NCBI GenBank assembly: GCA_031551885.1
Contig: JAVBMX010000117.1
Coordinates: 1-18,060 of the forward strand
Length of the DNA: 18,060 nucleotides
Direction of reading: 5' to 3'
From: Frigididesulfovibrio sp031551885
GTDB taxonomy: Bacteria > Desulfobacterota > Desulfovibrionia > Desulfovibrionales > Desulfovibrionaceae
Below the pieces are notes generated by a model. It saw only the letters and a program-made list of their open reading frames with translations, did not search any database and had not been told where the DNA came from. Shown one piece after another: positions 8,101-14,044 of this stretch. How positions within the stretch are numbered: the stretch's first letter is position 1; every line of letters starts with the position of its first letter. The position numbers were made by a program, and so were the translations under genes.

Positions 8101-9424
8101 TGCCCCAAGCTTCGCCCTTTTGCGATGCGGCCGAGATGGAAACGACGTTGTCGCCGTCGCCGACCTTGATGTCGCTGCAATACAGGCCTTGGGCCCGACC
8201 GGCGGCGATGGCGGCCACGGTCACGGTGTCGTTGCCCGCGCCGGTGATCACTTTGCCGCCGTGCATGGCATAGGCCGCGCCGCCGGCGGATTCGGCCGTG
8301 AGGGTGACGGCGTTGTGGCCGCCCCCGGCGTTGATGGTGCTGCAATAGATGCCGAAGGCGCCGGCGGTGCCGGAGGTCTTGGCGGTGACGTCGATCTTGT
8401 CGTTGCCGCTGCCGGAAGTGACTTCGCAGCCGATGCCCCAGGCTTCGCCGGTTTTGGATTCGGCGAAGATGGAAACGGTGTTGTGGCCGTCGCCCACGTT
8501 GACGTCGCTGCAATACAGGCCCTGAGCGCGGCCGCTGCCGCCGGAGACGGCGCTGATGGTCACGGAGTCGTTGCCGGCACCCGCCCGCACTTTGCCGCCG
8601 TCGACCGCATAGGCGGCGCCGGTGGCGGACTGGGCCGAAATGGAAATGGCGTTGTCGCCTTCTTTTCCATCGACGGTGCTGCAGACAAGGCCTTTGGCCG
8701 TTCCCCCGCCCAGCGACTTGGCCGCGACGGTAATGGCGTCGTTGTCTTTGCCGCCCACAACATCGCAGGCGATGCCGTAAGCGGCGGACTTCGCGGCCTC
8801 GGCATAGACGGAGACCGTGTTGTTGCCGTCGCCCGCGTGGATGGAGCTGTAAGAAAGGCCGTACGCGACGCCGGTGCCGGTGGTTTTGCCTTCCACGGAG
8901 ATGTTGTCGGCGCCGGAACCCGCGTACACGGTGCTGTTCCACATGCCGGTGGCGGTGTTGTTCACGGCCAGGGCTTCAATGCGCAGGGTGTTGTTGCCGT
9001 CTTTCAGGTCCAGGGTGCTGGAATGCAGCCCCACCGAAGTGCCGGAGCCGATGGTCGAAGCCTTGATGCTGAAGTTGTCCGCCCCGGAACCGCCGCGAAT
9101 GGTGGCGGCTTCCGCCCCGAGGGCGTGCCCGCCCGCGGACGCCGCCTTGACGGTGACGAGGTTCGCGCCGTCGCCCGTGTCGAGCGTGGTGGAACGCATG
9201 CCGTGAGCCGTGCATGCGGCCGCCGTCGTGCCGATAAACGTGATCGTGTCGTCCCCCGCGCCGGCGTTCACCGTCGAGTTTTTAATCGCGACGGCTTCAC
9301 CGCGCGCGGAAGTCGCGAGAATCTCAACGAGGTCGTCCCCCACCCCGGTGGAAACGGTTTTCCCCGACATTCCGGTCGCGGACCCGTTTGCCTGGACATC
9401 AATAAGGATGTCGTTCAATGCCAT
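5105..9424 (-). CDS. Giant RTX-like repeat protein, probable type I secreted adhesin
   Basis: 1439 residues; gaggggg lies 6 bases before the ATG at 9424. There is no N-terminal signal peptide. Residues about 22-1286 are 44 tandem units of 28-29 residues with the pattern x-V-x-x-G-x-G-x-[D/N]-x-[VI]-x-[VI]-x-A-x-S-x-x-G-x-A-x-G-[LIM]-x-[C/S]. Each has one RTX-like turn (GSGNDTISI, GDGNNSVSI). Residues 1287-1439 are non-repetitive: KNFEALMLDFNNG, a LDSMLDAIKN helix, SLVVKGDMADVL and the tail NLYLQTNVSIA. This order is like the C-terminal target module of type I secreted RTX adhesins. I infer export through an ABC/TolC system and a calcium-stabilised beta-helix stalk at the cell surface. No secretion genes are in the window. 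Oddities are strict D/N alternation, 18 cysteines at unit ends, and nested duplications. No enzymatic domain is seen. Confidence 0.85.
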   Translation of the reverse strand: MALNDILIDVQANGSATGMSGKTVSTGVGDDLVEILATSARGEAVAIKNSTVNAGAGDDTITFIGTTAAACTAHGMRSTTLDTGDGANLVTVKAASAGGHALGAEAATIRGGSGADNFSIKASTIGSGTSVGLHSSTLDLKDGNNTLRIEALAVNNTATGMWNSTVYAGSGADNISVEGKTTGTGVAYGLSYSSIHAGDGNNTVSVYAEAAKSAAYGIACDVVGGKDNDAITVAAKSLGGGTAKGLVCSTVDGKEGDNAISISAQSATGAAYAVDGGKVRAGAGNDSVTISAVSGGSGRAQGLYCSDVNVGDGHNTVSIFAESKTGEAWGIGCEVTSGSGNDKIDVTAKTSGTAGAFGIYCSTINAGGGHNAVTLTAESAGGAAYAMHGGKVITGAGNDTVTVAAIAAGRAQGLYCSDIKVGDGDNVVSISAASQKGEAWGIGCEVTSGSGNDNISVTAKTAGSATAFGVASSTVNAGAGHNNITIAAESAAGSAYAMHGGRVITGSGNDFVDVSAISGGSGRAQALYCSDINVGDGNNYVGLLAKSQTGEAWGTGCEVTAGSGRDTISIVATTSGTATARGAYCSTVSVGDGANRVDISAASAGGHALGMEASKLIGGNDNDTFNILASTVASGTAVGQHTGMIDMKDGNNDLYIEAKTVNNTASGVWQGKIYGGSQTLQLDPEFGTVTTGPSRDNFTIIGKAEGTGKAYGFDGCLIDMKNGTNYLNISALAASNDATALKGATVYGGNDYDDFTILAKSEGKGTAKGLDCSSIYVKDGTNLVSITAESQEGNAYGIACGVTGGKDRDIISVTAKSFGNGYAGAMVCSAIDAKDGENTITVHAESATGAAYAVDGGGVYSGSGNDVISISAKSGGDGRAQALYCTTVNAGDGNNSVSISADSVGGKAYGVGCGVYTGSGNDTVTISASSGSSSAYGLYCSTAAVGNGDNIASISAVSGNSYAIAMEASRLEGGSGRDNFSILAQAGGNGDAVAVHSSTVHAKDGANNVAVKAVTQAGDATAMWSSNVYTGSGDDTISLIAQSAAGKAVALDHSNVYAGDGNNSVTLSATSATGTAYAIACDVIGGKNNDVFSISAQTGGTATAGALMAGAIDLREGNNQLTLSAAAVDGDAYAIKCGGVYGGHDAVGSDVFSIKASVSGTGLATAVASGGVVDLKGGNDILTVHAHSDLTGKAVAVAGSIYGGDGNDAITATATSNAAGALPSVFQGGKIDGGYGNDDISLVTTGLLASGTTGQCAGVYGGAGNDLVRLVYDGSAADINFTQFKQNLTLDGGANAAVSHAKIDGGMADLGDILALEHGYADTGLLSKLASQVTVKNFEALMLDFNNGAAESIALDSMLDAIKNLFGKANSGMSSLVVKGDMADVLQSGSLHAVEQHTGVEVQGVSTDNFGNDITFTHYTVNYQNEEFNLYLQTNVSIA
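5567..9361 (-). repeat. Array of about 44 tandem 28-29-residue units
   Basis: Coding repeat spanning residues about 22-1286. The period is 84 or 87 bases. Adjacent units pair into an Asp-type/Asn-type dyad of about 170 bases. One unit (near residues 670-715) is broken by an insertion of about 16 residues (around QTLQLDPEFGTVTTGPS). The last four units before the C-terminal module are all Asp-type (GGDGND, GGYGND, GGAGND), closest to canonical RTX nonapeptides. Confidence 0.9.
7586..8596 (-). repeat. Three tandem copies of a four-unit (about 337-bp) block
   Basis: Within the array, residues 277-389, 390-500 and 501-613 are three successive copies of the same four units. Their ends are RAQ(G/A)LYC, EAWG(I/T)GC, an F/A-R-G variant, and AYAMHG (replaced in the last copy by HALGMEA). 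At DNA level the segment ctgcaatacag recurs about every 335 bases (around 8509, 8176 and 7840). The copies are closer to each other than to other units, so this is a recent local expansion. Confidence 0.8.
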
Positions 9425-9803
9425 GATTTCCCCCTCATTTTAGGTTAATGTAGACAGAGAACAGTTTGATAATTGAAAATCGAGTTGGAATCAATGATTT
9501 CAGGAAATAAAATTGAGTCTTTAATATGCTGATATTTATAAATTTATACCATAACGTAGGAAAATATATGAGAGTCTTTTTCAGTTGACTTACATGAAAT
9601 ACGGCTGTTTCGGATGCAACACATTAAATTTTTCAAATCCTTCACGGAGTATGTCCGTTTCGATCCAATATGCGCGTTGTGTGGTCCTTGATTGTGTCGC
9701 ATAGACGACATTACAGTGTTTTGAAGAACAGAAAAAATCCCGATTCCGCGCGGCGGGAATCGGGATTTTTTGAATTTTCAGAGAGGAGTAGAGAGGGAAT
9801 TGC
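9425..9803. promoter_or_regulatory. AT-rich leader/promoter region of the giant repeat gene
   Basis: A 379-base stretch that is much more AT-rich than the surrounding coding DNA, especially 9440-9570. On the - strand it contains gtataaattt near 9533-9550 and the ribosome binding site gaggggg just before ATG 9424. No confident -35/-10 pair could be assigned. The far end carries the strong terminator of the GlcG/HbpS-like gene (9732-9771), so the giant gene is probably transcribed on its own, with a 5' leader that may exceed 100 bases. No gene is visible. Confidence 0.5.
9732..9771 (-). terminator. Strong Rho-independent terminator of the GlcG/HbpS-like gene
   Basis: Perfect 16-bp inverted repeat aaaaaatcccgattcc (9732-9747) / ggaatcgggatttttt (9756-9771) with an 8-base GC-rich loop. 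The A-run and T-run make it work in both directions. It begins 33 bases past the stop codon of the - strand gene at 9804. Confidence 0.92.
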
Positions 9804-10313
9804 TCAGCGCAACAACGCCGCAGCACCGGCTTTGGCGACCTCGGTATCGTTTTCCACCGAGTCGCCGCTCACGCCCACGGCACCGACAATCAATCCGTCT
9901 TTGTTTTTGAGCAACTCGCCGCCGCCAAAGATGATCATGCCGCCGTTGGCGACCTCAATGCCATAGAGCGACTGGCCGGGTTGCGCGGCCGCGCCCAGTT
10001 CGGTGGTGGACATGTTCAGGGCTCTGGCCGACTTGGCTTTTCGGATGCTGATGTCGATGCTGCCCAGGTACGCGCCGTCCATGCGGACAAAGGCTTTCAG
10101 GTTGCCGCCGGCGTCGACCACGGCGATGTCCATGAGCGTGCCTTGCTGCTCGGCTTTTTGCACCGCCGCGGCAATGACCTTCTGGGCCTGCTCCATGGTC
10201 ACGTCGCCGGGCAGATAAAGTTTCGAGGCGTCGGCCGCCAAGGCGGCTCCGGAAAAGACGCAGAGGGTGCCGAAAAGAAGGAGGGTGCCGAAAAATTTGG
10301 TCCGGGTACTCAT
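9804..10313 (-). CDS. Secreted GlcG/HbpS-family heme-binding-like protein
   Basis: 169 residues. An in-frame open stretch runs further upstream to 10739, but the start at 10313 has ggaga 8 bases upstream and begins a clean signal peptide (TKFFGTLLLFGTLCVFSG, cleavage after Ala-Leu-Ala). The mature protein has the GlcG/HbpS (PF03928) layout. A first helix is TMEQAQKVIAAAVQKAEQQG, a strand-turn-strand is DIAVVDAGGNLKAFVRMDGA, then come a helix with KAKSARALNM and a glycine-rich sheet GGMIIFGGGELLKN/GLIVGAVGVSG. A final helix with acidic residues precedes AGAAALLR. Streptomyces HbpS binds heme and iron outside the cell; other members have only tentative roles, so heme or cofactor binding here is inference. 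The gene is monocistronic with its own terminator. Confidence 0.88.
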   Translation of the reverse strand: MSTRTKFFGTLLLFGTLCVFSGAALAADASKLYLPGDVTMEQAQKVIAAAVQKAEQQGTLMDIAVVDAGGNLKAFVRMDGAYLGSIDISIRKAKSARALNMSTTELGAAAQPGQSLYGIEVANGGMIIFGGGELLKNKDGLIVGAVGVSGDSVENDTEVAKAGAAALLR

Positions 10314-10700
10314 GACGCTTTCTCCAGTACGTTGCAGTGTGGAGCACGCGGAGGCCGCGCTTGCGCGTGTTGGGAGAGAAATCGTACGAATTTTCGGGGC
10401 GGTTGTCGACGGAAAGTGTTGCAGCGCTCCGCTTTTCTTGGGCCAACATCTCGCACGACCTTCGTGGGAAGAGCGGCATATGCGGGCGGGCCTTGGTGTT
10501 GTCGGGAATATCGTGTATGCTATATAGTGCGTCGCTGGTATTGTATCCTCCGGCGTCCACCACGTGTTCCGCAGAGGCCCAAGAGCCCGAACGGGTTCAC
10601 CGGCGGCTTTTTGCTTGCCCTTGCCCACGCGGCGGGGTATGTTTATATGTCTTTTTGTCCCGGCCGTCGGCCGGCGCGCCCTCAACCGGCGGAGGTCCCT
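10314..10700. other. Divergent intergenic region
   Basis: Space between the - strand GlcG/HbpS-like gene and the + strand operon. No gene is convincing here. It should hold promoters in both directions; a candidate for the + strand is listed at 10499-10526. The ribosome binding site ggaggt of the receiver gene is at 10691-10696. Confidence 0.5.
10499..10526 (+). promoter_or_regulatory. Candidate sigma-70 promoter of the receiver/site-2 protease/trpS unit
   Basis: ttgtcg (10499-10504) and tatata (10521-10526) are separated by 16 bases, each matching four of six consensus positions. It would give a leader of about 170 bases before ATG 10701. Picked by eye from GC-rich sequence, so weak. Confidence 0.25.
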
Positions 10701-11072
10701 ATGGCCCTTAAAATCCTTGTGGTGGACGACGAACCCCACATCCGCATGTTGTACCAGGAAGAACTCCAGGCCGAAGGATATGTCGTCGGCGTTTCGGACG
10801 GTCAGGAGCCCATCATGGCCGCCGTCAAACGCGAAAAGCCGGATCTGGTTGTTTTGGACATCAAATTGGCCGACGTCTCGGGCCTGGATCTGCTCCAGAC
10901 CATCCGGGCCAACGACGCCTGCCTGCCGGTCGTTTTAAGCACCGCTTACGACAGCTTCCAGCACGATCTCAAGTCCATCGCGGCCGACGCCTACTGCGTC
11001 AAATCCGTGGACCTGACCATTCTGAAAGATACCATCCGGCAGGTGTTGGAAAAGGCCGTCAAGAAAGCGTAG
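10701..11072 (+). CDS. Stand-alone CheY-like response regulator receiver
   Basis: 123 residues, a single receiver domain with no output domain. The key residues are all present: acidic pair Asp9-Asp10 (KILVVDDEPH), phospho-acceptor Asp53 (LVVLDIKLADVSGLD), Thr81 (LSTAYDS) and Lys101 (YCVKSVD). The start at 10701 has a strong ggaggt 4 bases before it. The protein should relay phosphate from an unidentified histidine kinase to a partner by protein contact rather than by binding DNA. It is the first gene of a tight unit, ending 4 bases before the site-2 protease gene. No kinase gene is in the window, so the signal it carries cannot be told. Confidence 0.92.
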   Translation: MALKILVVDDEPHIRMLYQEELQAEGYVVGVSDGQEPIMAAVKREKPDLVVLDIKLADVSGLDLLQTIRANDACLPVVLSTAYDSFQHDLKSIAADAYCVKSVDLTILKDTIRQVLEKAVKKA

Positions 11073-11076
11073 TCAC

Positions 11077-11745
11077 ATGTTTTCACACATCACGAGCGAT
11101 GATCTGCTCCGGTTCGCGTTGGCGTTTGTACCGGGCTTTTTCGGCATCATCTGTCACGAAGTGGCCCACGGTTGGGTGGCCTTCAAGCAAGGCGACCCAA
11201 CGGCCAAATTTCTGGGCCGACTGACCCTGAACCCCCTCAAACACCTGGACCCCGCGGGCACCTTGGTCTTTGTCCTGACCAGCATCATGCCGGGCATGTT
11301 CATGTTCGGCTGGGCCAAGCCCGTACCCGTCAACGGCCGCTATTTCAAAAAGCCGCGCGAGGGCATGATGGCCGTGTCTCTGGCCGGCCCCTTGGCCAAC
11401 ATCGCGGTGGCCGTACTCTGCGCCCTCATTTATCGGGTTCTGAGCCTTCTGCCCATGAACGAAGCCGTCTACCTGGCCGGGGTCTCGATGCAGTACGGCA
11501 TCCTGATCAACTGCGGCCTGGCTTGGTTCAACCTTCTGCCCATTCCGCCCCTGGACGGCAGCCACATCCTGGCCGGGCTTCTGCCCCGGGATCTGGCCAT
11601 AAAATATGAGCAACTCGGCCGCTACGGCATGATTTTTGTGCTCGTTTTGGTCGCGGCCGGGGTTCTGGGCACGATCATCGGCCCGTTCATCCGTTCCACG
11701 GCCGGGCTGATCAGCCACATCGCCGGTTTTTCCTACTTTTTCTAA
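11077..11745 (+). CDS. Site-2 protease family (M50) membrane metalloprotease
   Basis: 222 residues, strongly hydrophobic with about five to six membrane segments. The zinc site is visible: HEVAH at residues 27-31 inside the first long hydrophobic region, and the second motif NLLPIPPLDGSH with Asp160 as the third ligand. There is no PDZ domain, so it belongs to the compact M50 type often found beside housekeeping genes. These enzymes cut substrates within or next to the membrane; the substrate here is unknown. The ATG is 4 bases after the stop of the receiver gene and has only a weak ribosome binding site, suggesting translational coupling. trpS follows after 31 bases. Confidence 0.9.
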   Translation: MFSHITSDDLLRFALAFVPGFFGIICHEVAHGWVAFKQGDPTAKFLGRLTLNPLKHLDPAGTLVFVLTSIMPGMFMFGWAKPVPVNGRYFKKPREGMMAVSLAGPLANIAVAVLCALIYRVLSLLPMNEAVYLAGVSMQYGILINCGLAWFNLLPIPPLDGSHILAGLLPRDLAIKYEQLGRYGMIFVLVLVAAGVLGTIIGPFIRSTAGLISHIAGFSYFF

Positions 11746-11776
11746 CCACATACGATTCGCCCCTCGGGAGGGATAC

Positions 11777-12796
11777 ATGTCGGACTCCGCCGTTGTTTCG
11801 GAAATCGCCAAAGCCGCCTCGAACCGCGCCGCCTCGGGCATGCGCCCCACCGGAGCCCTGCATATCGGCCACTACTTCGGCGTGCTCAAAAACTGGGTGG
11901 CCATGCAGGAAACCATGGAGACATTCTTCTTCGTGGCCGACTGGCACGCCTTGACGAGCGAGTACGAAAACCCCCTGAAAATCCGTGAATTCGTTCCGGA
12001 AATGGTCAAAGACTGGCTGGTTGCCGGTCTGGACCCGGAAAAATGCGTGATCTTTCAGCAATCCCAGATCAAAGAAACCGCCGAGCTGCACCTGATTCTT
12101 TCCATGGTCACTCCGGTTTCCTGGGTTGAGCGCTGCCCCACCTACAAGGAGCAGCAACAGCAAATCACCGACAAAGATCTTTCCACCTACGGGTTCCTCG
12201 GCTATCCGGTGCTCATGACCTCCGACATCGTCATGTACAAGCCCCGCTGGGTGCCCGTGGGCCAGGATCAGGTGCCGCACCTCGAGCTTTCCCGCGAGAT
12301 CGTCCGGCGTTTCAACAACTTCTACGGCGAGTATTTCCCCGAGCCGGAGGCCCACCTGACCCCGGCAGCCAAATGTCCCGGCCTGGACGGGCGCAAGATG
12401 TCCAAAAGCTATGGCAACACCATTCAGTTGCGCGAAGGCATGGACACCATCATCCCCAAGGTCAAAGGCATGCTTACCGACAAAGCCCGTCTGCGCCGCA
12501 CCGATCCCGGCAACCCGGCCGAGTGCAACCTGTACCCGTACCACGAGCTGATGACCGATGCCGACACCCGGACCGAAATCTGCGCCGGGTGCACCTCGGC
12601 CGCTCTTGGCTGCGTGGACTGCAAAGGTATTCTCCTGAAGAGTCTTGAAGCTTTTCTCGCCCCGCTTCAGGAACGCCGCGCCGCCCTCGACGCCGACCCC
12701 TCCCGGGTGCGCGACGTGTTGGAAGCCGGCAACGCCAAAGCCCGCGCCGTGGCCCGCGCCACCATGGAAGGCGTACGCGCGAAGATTGGATTTTAG
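11777..12796 (+). CDS. trpS: Tryptophanyl-tRNA synthetase, with probable Fe-S cysteine motif
   Basis: 339 residues, the usual bacterial TrpRS length. It charges tRNA-Trp with tryptophan using ATP. Class I signatures are present: MRPTGALHIGH with HIGH at residues 29-32, and KMSKS at 207-211 (GRKMSKSYGNT). gggagg precedes the ATG by 5 bases. The anticodon-binding region carries a cysteine set C250, C269, C272, C279, C282 (ending CAGCTSAALGCVDC). This closely resembles the C-x22-C-x6-C-x2-C motif that holds a [4Fe-4S] cluster in Thermotoga maritima TrpRS; here the spacing is C-x21-C-x6-C-x2-C with one extra Cys. The gene is the last of the receiver/site-2 protease/trpS unit and is followed by a terminator-like hairpin. 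Confidence 0.97.
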   Translation: MSDSAVVSEIAKAASNRAASGMRPTGALHIGHYFGVLKNWVAMQETMETFFFVADWHALTSEYENPLKIREFVPEMVKDWLVAGLDPEKCVIFQQSQIKETAELHLILSMVTPVSWVERCPTYKEQQQQITDKDLSTYGFLGYPVLMTSDIVMYKPRWVPVGQDQVPHLELSREIVRRFNNFYGEYFPEPEAHLTPAAKCPGLDGRKMSKSYGNTIQLREGMDTIIPKVKGMLTDKARLRRTDPGNPAECNLYPYHELMTDADTRTEICAGCTSAALGCVDCKGILLKSLEAFLAPLQERRAALDADPSRVRDVLEAGNAKARAVARATMEGVRAKIGF

Positions 12797-12814
12797 GGAA
12801 GAAAGAGGCGAATC

Positions 12815-12864
12815 GGGGGAAGGAAAAACCCCTTTTGTGTACAAAAAGGGTTTTCCCTTCCCCC
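12815..12864 (+). terminator. Terminator-like long hairpin after trpS
   Basis: Two 24-base arms (12815-12838 and 12841-12864) are complementary at 22 positions with a 2-base gap. The core is aaaaacccctttt...aaaaagggtttt, i.e. an A-run, a stem and a T-run in order, as in a Rho-independent terminator working in both directions. It starts 18 bases after the trpS stop. Confidence 0.65.
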
Positions 12865-12990
12865 GAACCCCCATCCCTTTCCCCAAAAAACTTTGATTTG
12901 GGGTGATTGAGGGGAGGGGGAGGGTTGCAGGACGGCACCGTTGCGGGGGCGGGGTGCCCGCCTTAACGAAAAATAGGGTGATTTTGGACC

Positions 12991-13142
12991 AATTGAGGGG
13001 TTCGATTCTCCAACACCTCGATGGGATTGAATTTCCTACATCCTCCATTGTCGGCAAATCCGCGCTTTGCGCGGTTTGCCGACAATGGAGGGGGTCTGGG
13101 GGAAATCATTTCCCCCAGCGGGGTTTTGGGGCGGAGCCCCAA
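12991..13142. repeat. Multi-hairpin intergenic repeat, copy A
   Basis: Matches the sequence at 17902-18056 over about 150 bases, nearly identical from 13047 on. The core is an 18-pair stem with one bulged T: attgtcggcaaa and ccgcgc on the left (13047-13065), gcgcgg and tttgccgacaat on the right (13069-13086). It is followed by a stem from ctgggggaaa/tttcccccag and then ggggttttggggcggagcccc. The left third is more degenerate than in copy B. No open frame or transposase is associated, so this is a REP/BIME-like or MITE-like element. Confidence 0.8.
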
Positions 13143-13181
13143 ACACTGTTCTCCCCACAATCCGCCGGAGGCAAGCCGACA

Positions 13182-13976
13182 ATGACCTCTTCCCCAGACG
13201 CCACCGAAACCTTTCTGGCCGGTTTGCCGGAAATTGTGCCGGGCGAGACGTTTTTCTTTTCCTGCCGGCCCGATGTTCCCTGCTTCAACGCCTGCTGCGC
13301 CGAACTGACGCTGCCCCTCACGCCTTATGACGTGCTGCGCCTGACCCGTAACCTGGGCATGAGCAGCGAGCAGTTTTTTGAGGAGTTCGTCGAGGCCGGC
13401 CCTTCCGAAGACACCGGCTTTCCCCGTGTGCACCTGCGCATGGAAGACATGCCCGGCAGGCCCTGCCCCTTTGTGACCGAGCAGGGCTGCGCCGTGTACC
13501 CGGACCGCCCCTCGGCCTGCCGCACCTACCCTCTGGGCCGGGGCTGCCGCCCGGACGGCCACGGCGGCTTGCTCGAGCAATACTTTCTGGTGCGTGAGGA
13601 CCACTGTCGCGGGTTTGAGCAAAGCACGCCCTTTACCACCGACACCTGGCTTTCGGATCAAGGGCTCATCCCGTACCATCAGGCCAACGATCGCCATATG
13701 CTCCTGCTGGCCCGCTACAAGGAAAAATCCGGTGGAGCCCTGCTTCCCGGCAAGTTGGCGACCATGGCTCTGCTGTGTCTGTACCAGCAGGATCGCTTCG
13801 CGGATTTGCTGCGCTCCATGAATGTGCTGGAACGGGTGCGCCCGCTGACCGACGAGGCTCGGCAGCGGATGGAACGGGCCTTGGAAGACCCCGAAGCCCG
13901 CTTGGATTTCGCTCTGGACTGGCTGGATCTGGTCATCCTCGGGGCGAGCCCGGCCCTGGTGCCCAGAGCGGATTGA
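13182..13976 (+). CDS. YkgJ-family cysteine cluster protein
   Basis: 264 residues from the ATG at 13182, chosen because ggagg lies 10 bases upstream and protein-like sequence begins there, although the frame is open further upstream through the repeat. It carries the YkgJ-type (CxxxCxxCC-like) cluster near the N-terminus, C28-x5-C34-x3-C38-C39, and a second set C95, C103, C113, C122 and C142 (CPFVTEQGC...SACRTYPLGRGC). Such proteins are predicted to bind zinc or an iron-sulfur cluster. The C-terminal half (about 150-264) is helical without a known motif. No signal peptide, so cytoplasmic. Biochemical role unknown. It stands just after copy A of the repeat and 68 bases before rfaE2, possibly in one transcript. 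Confidence 0.9.
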   Translation: MTSSPDATETFLAGLPEIVPGETFFFSCRPDVPCFNACCAELTLPLTPYDVLRLTRNLGMSSEQFFEEFVEAGPSEDTGFPRVHLRMEDMPGRPCPFVTEQGCAVYPDRPSACRTYPLGRGCRPDGHGGLLEQYFLVREDHCRGFEQSTPFTTDTWLSDQGLIPYHQANDRHMLLLARYKEKSGGALLPGKLATMALLCLYQQDRFADLLRSMNVLERVRPLTDEARQRMERALEDPEARLDFALDWLDLVILGASPALVPRAD

Positions 13977-14044
13977 CCGGTAAAAGTCCGTTCGCGCCGG
14001 CGACCGCGCGAACGGGCTGCAAGAAAGTGTTTTCAGGAGAAAAC

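Larger units (their letters stand above)
12797..13181. other. Intergenic region between trpS and the YkgJ-type gene
   Basis: Holds the trpS terminator hairpin, a G-rich stretch (12898-12960), and copy A of the multi-hairpin repeat (12991-13142). An open frame runs through it in phase with the downstream gene but has no protein-like composition. The ribosome binding site ggagg at 13167-13171 belongs to the next gene. Confidence 0.6.

Noticed and set aside
5567..9361. Regular repeats every 84-87 bases suggested a CRISPR or satellite-like array
   Set aside because: The periodicity is in the protein sequence with constant reading frame and variable DNA; there are no identical repeats separated by unique spacers.
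5153..9448. A 1431-codon open frame on the + strand, antisense to the giant repeat gene
   Set aside because: It is codon-aligned with the real gene, so its lack of stops only means that the sense gene uses no TTA, CTA or TCA codons. It has no sound ribosome binding site, and the - strand frame has clear RTX-type motifs, a start signal and a terminator.
9590..9826. A 78-codon - strand open frame in the spacer upstream of the giant gene
   Set aside because: It runs through the strong terminator at 9732-9771, overlaps the end of the GlcG/HbpS-like gene and lacks a ribosome binding site.
10314..10739. N-terminal extension of the GlcG/HbpS-like gene to 10739
   Set aside because: The extension would run across the intergenic region and overlap the receiver gene on the other strand; the start at 10313 has a ribosome binding site and a signal peptide.
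11711..13057. A 448-codon - strand open frame opposite trpS
   Set aside because: It runs through the terminator and repeat DNA and lies antisense to an unmistakable trpS.
12903..13181. N-terminal extension of the YkgJ-type protein to 12903
   Set aside because: The added residues are translated repeat and G-rich DNA; the ATG at 13182 has a ribosome binding site and the family-like sequence starts there.
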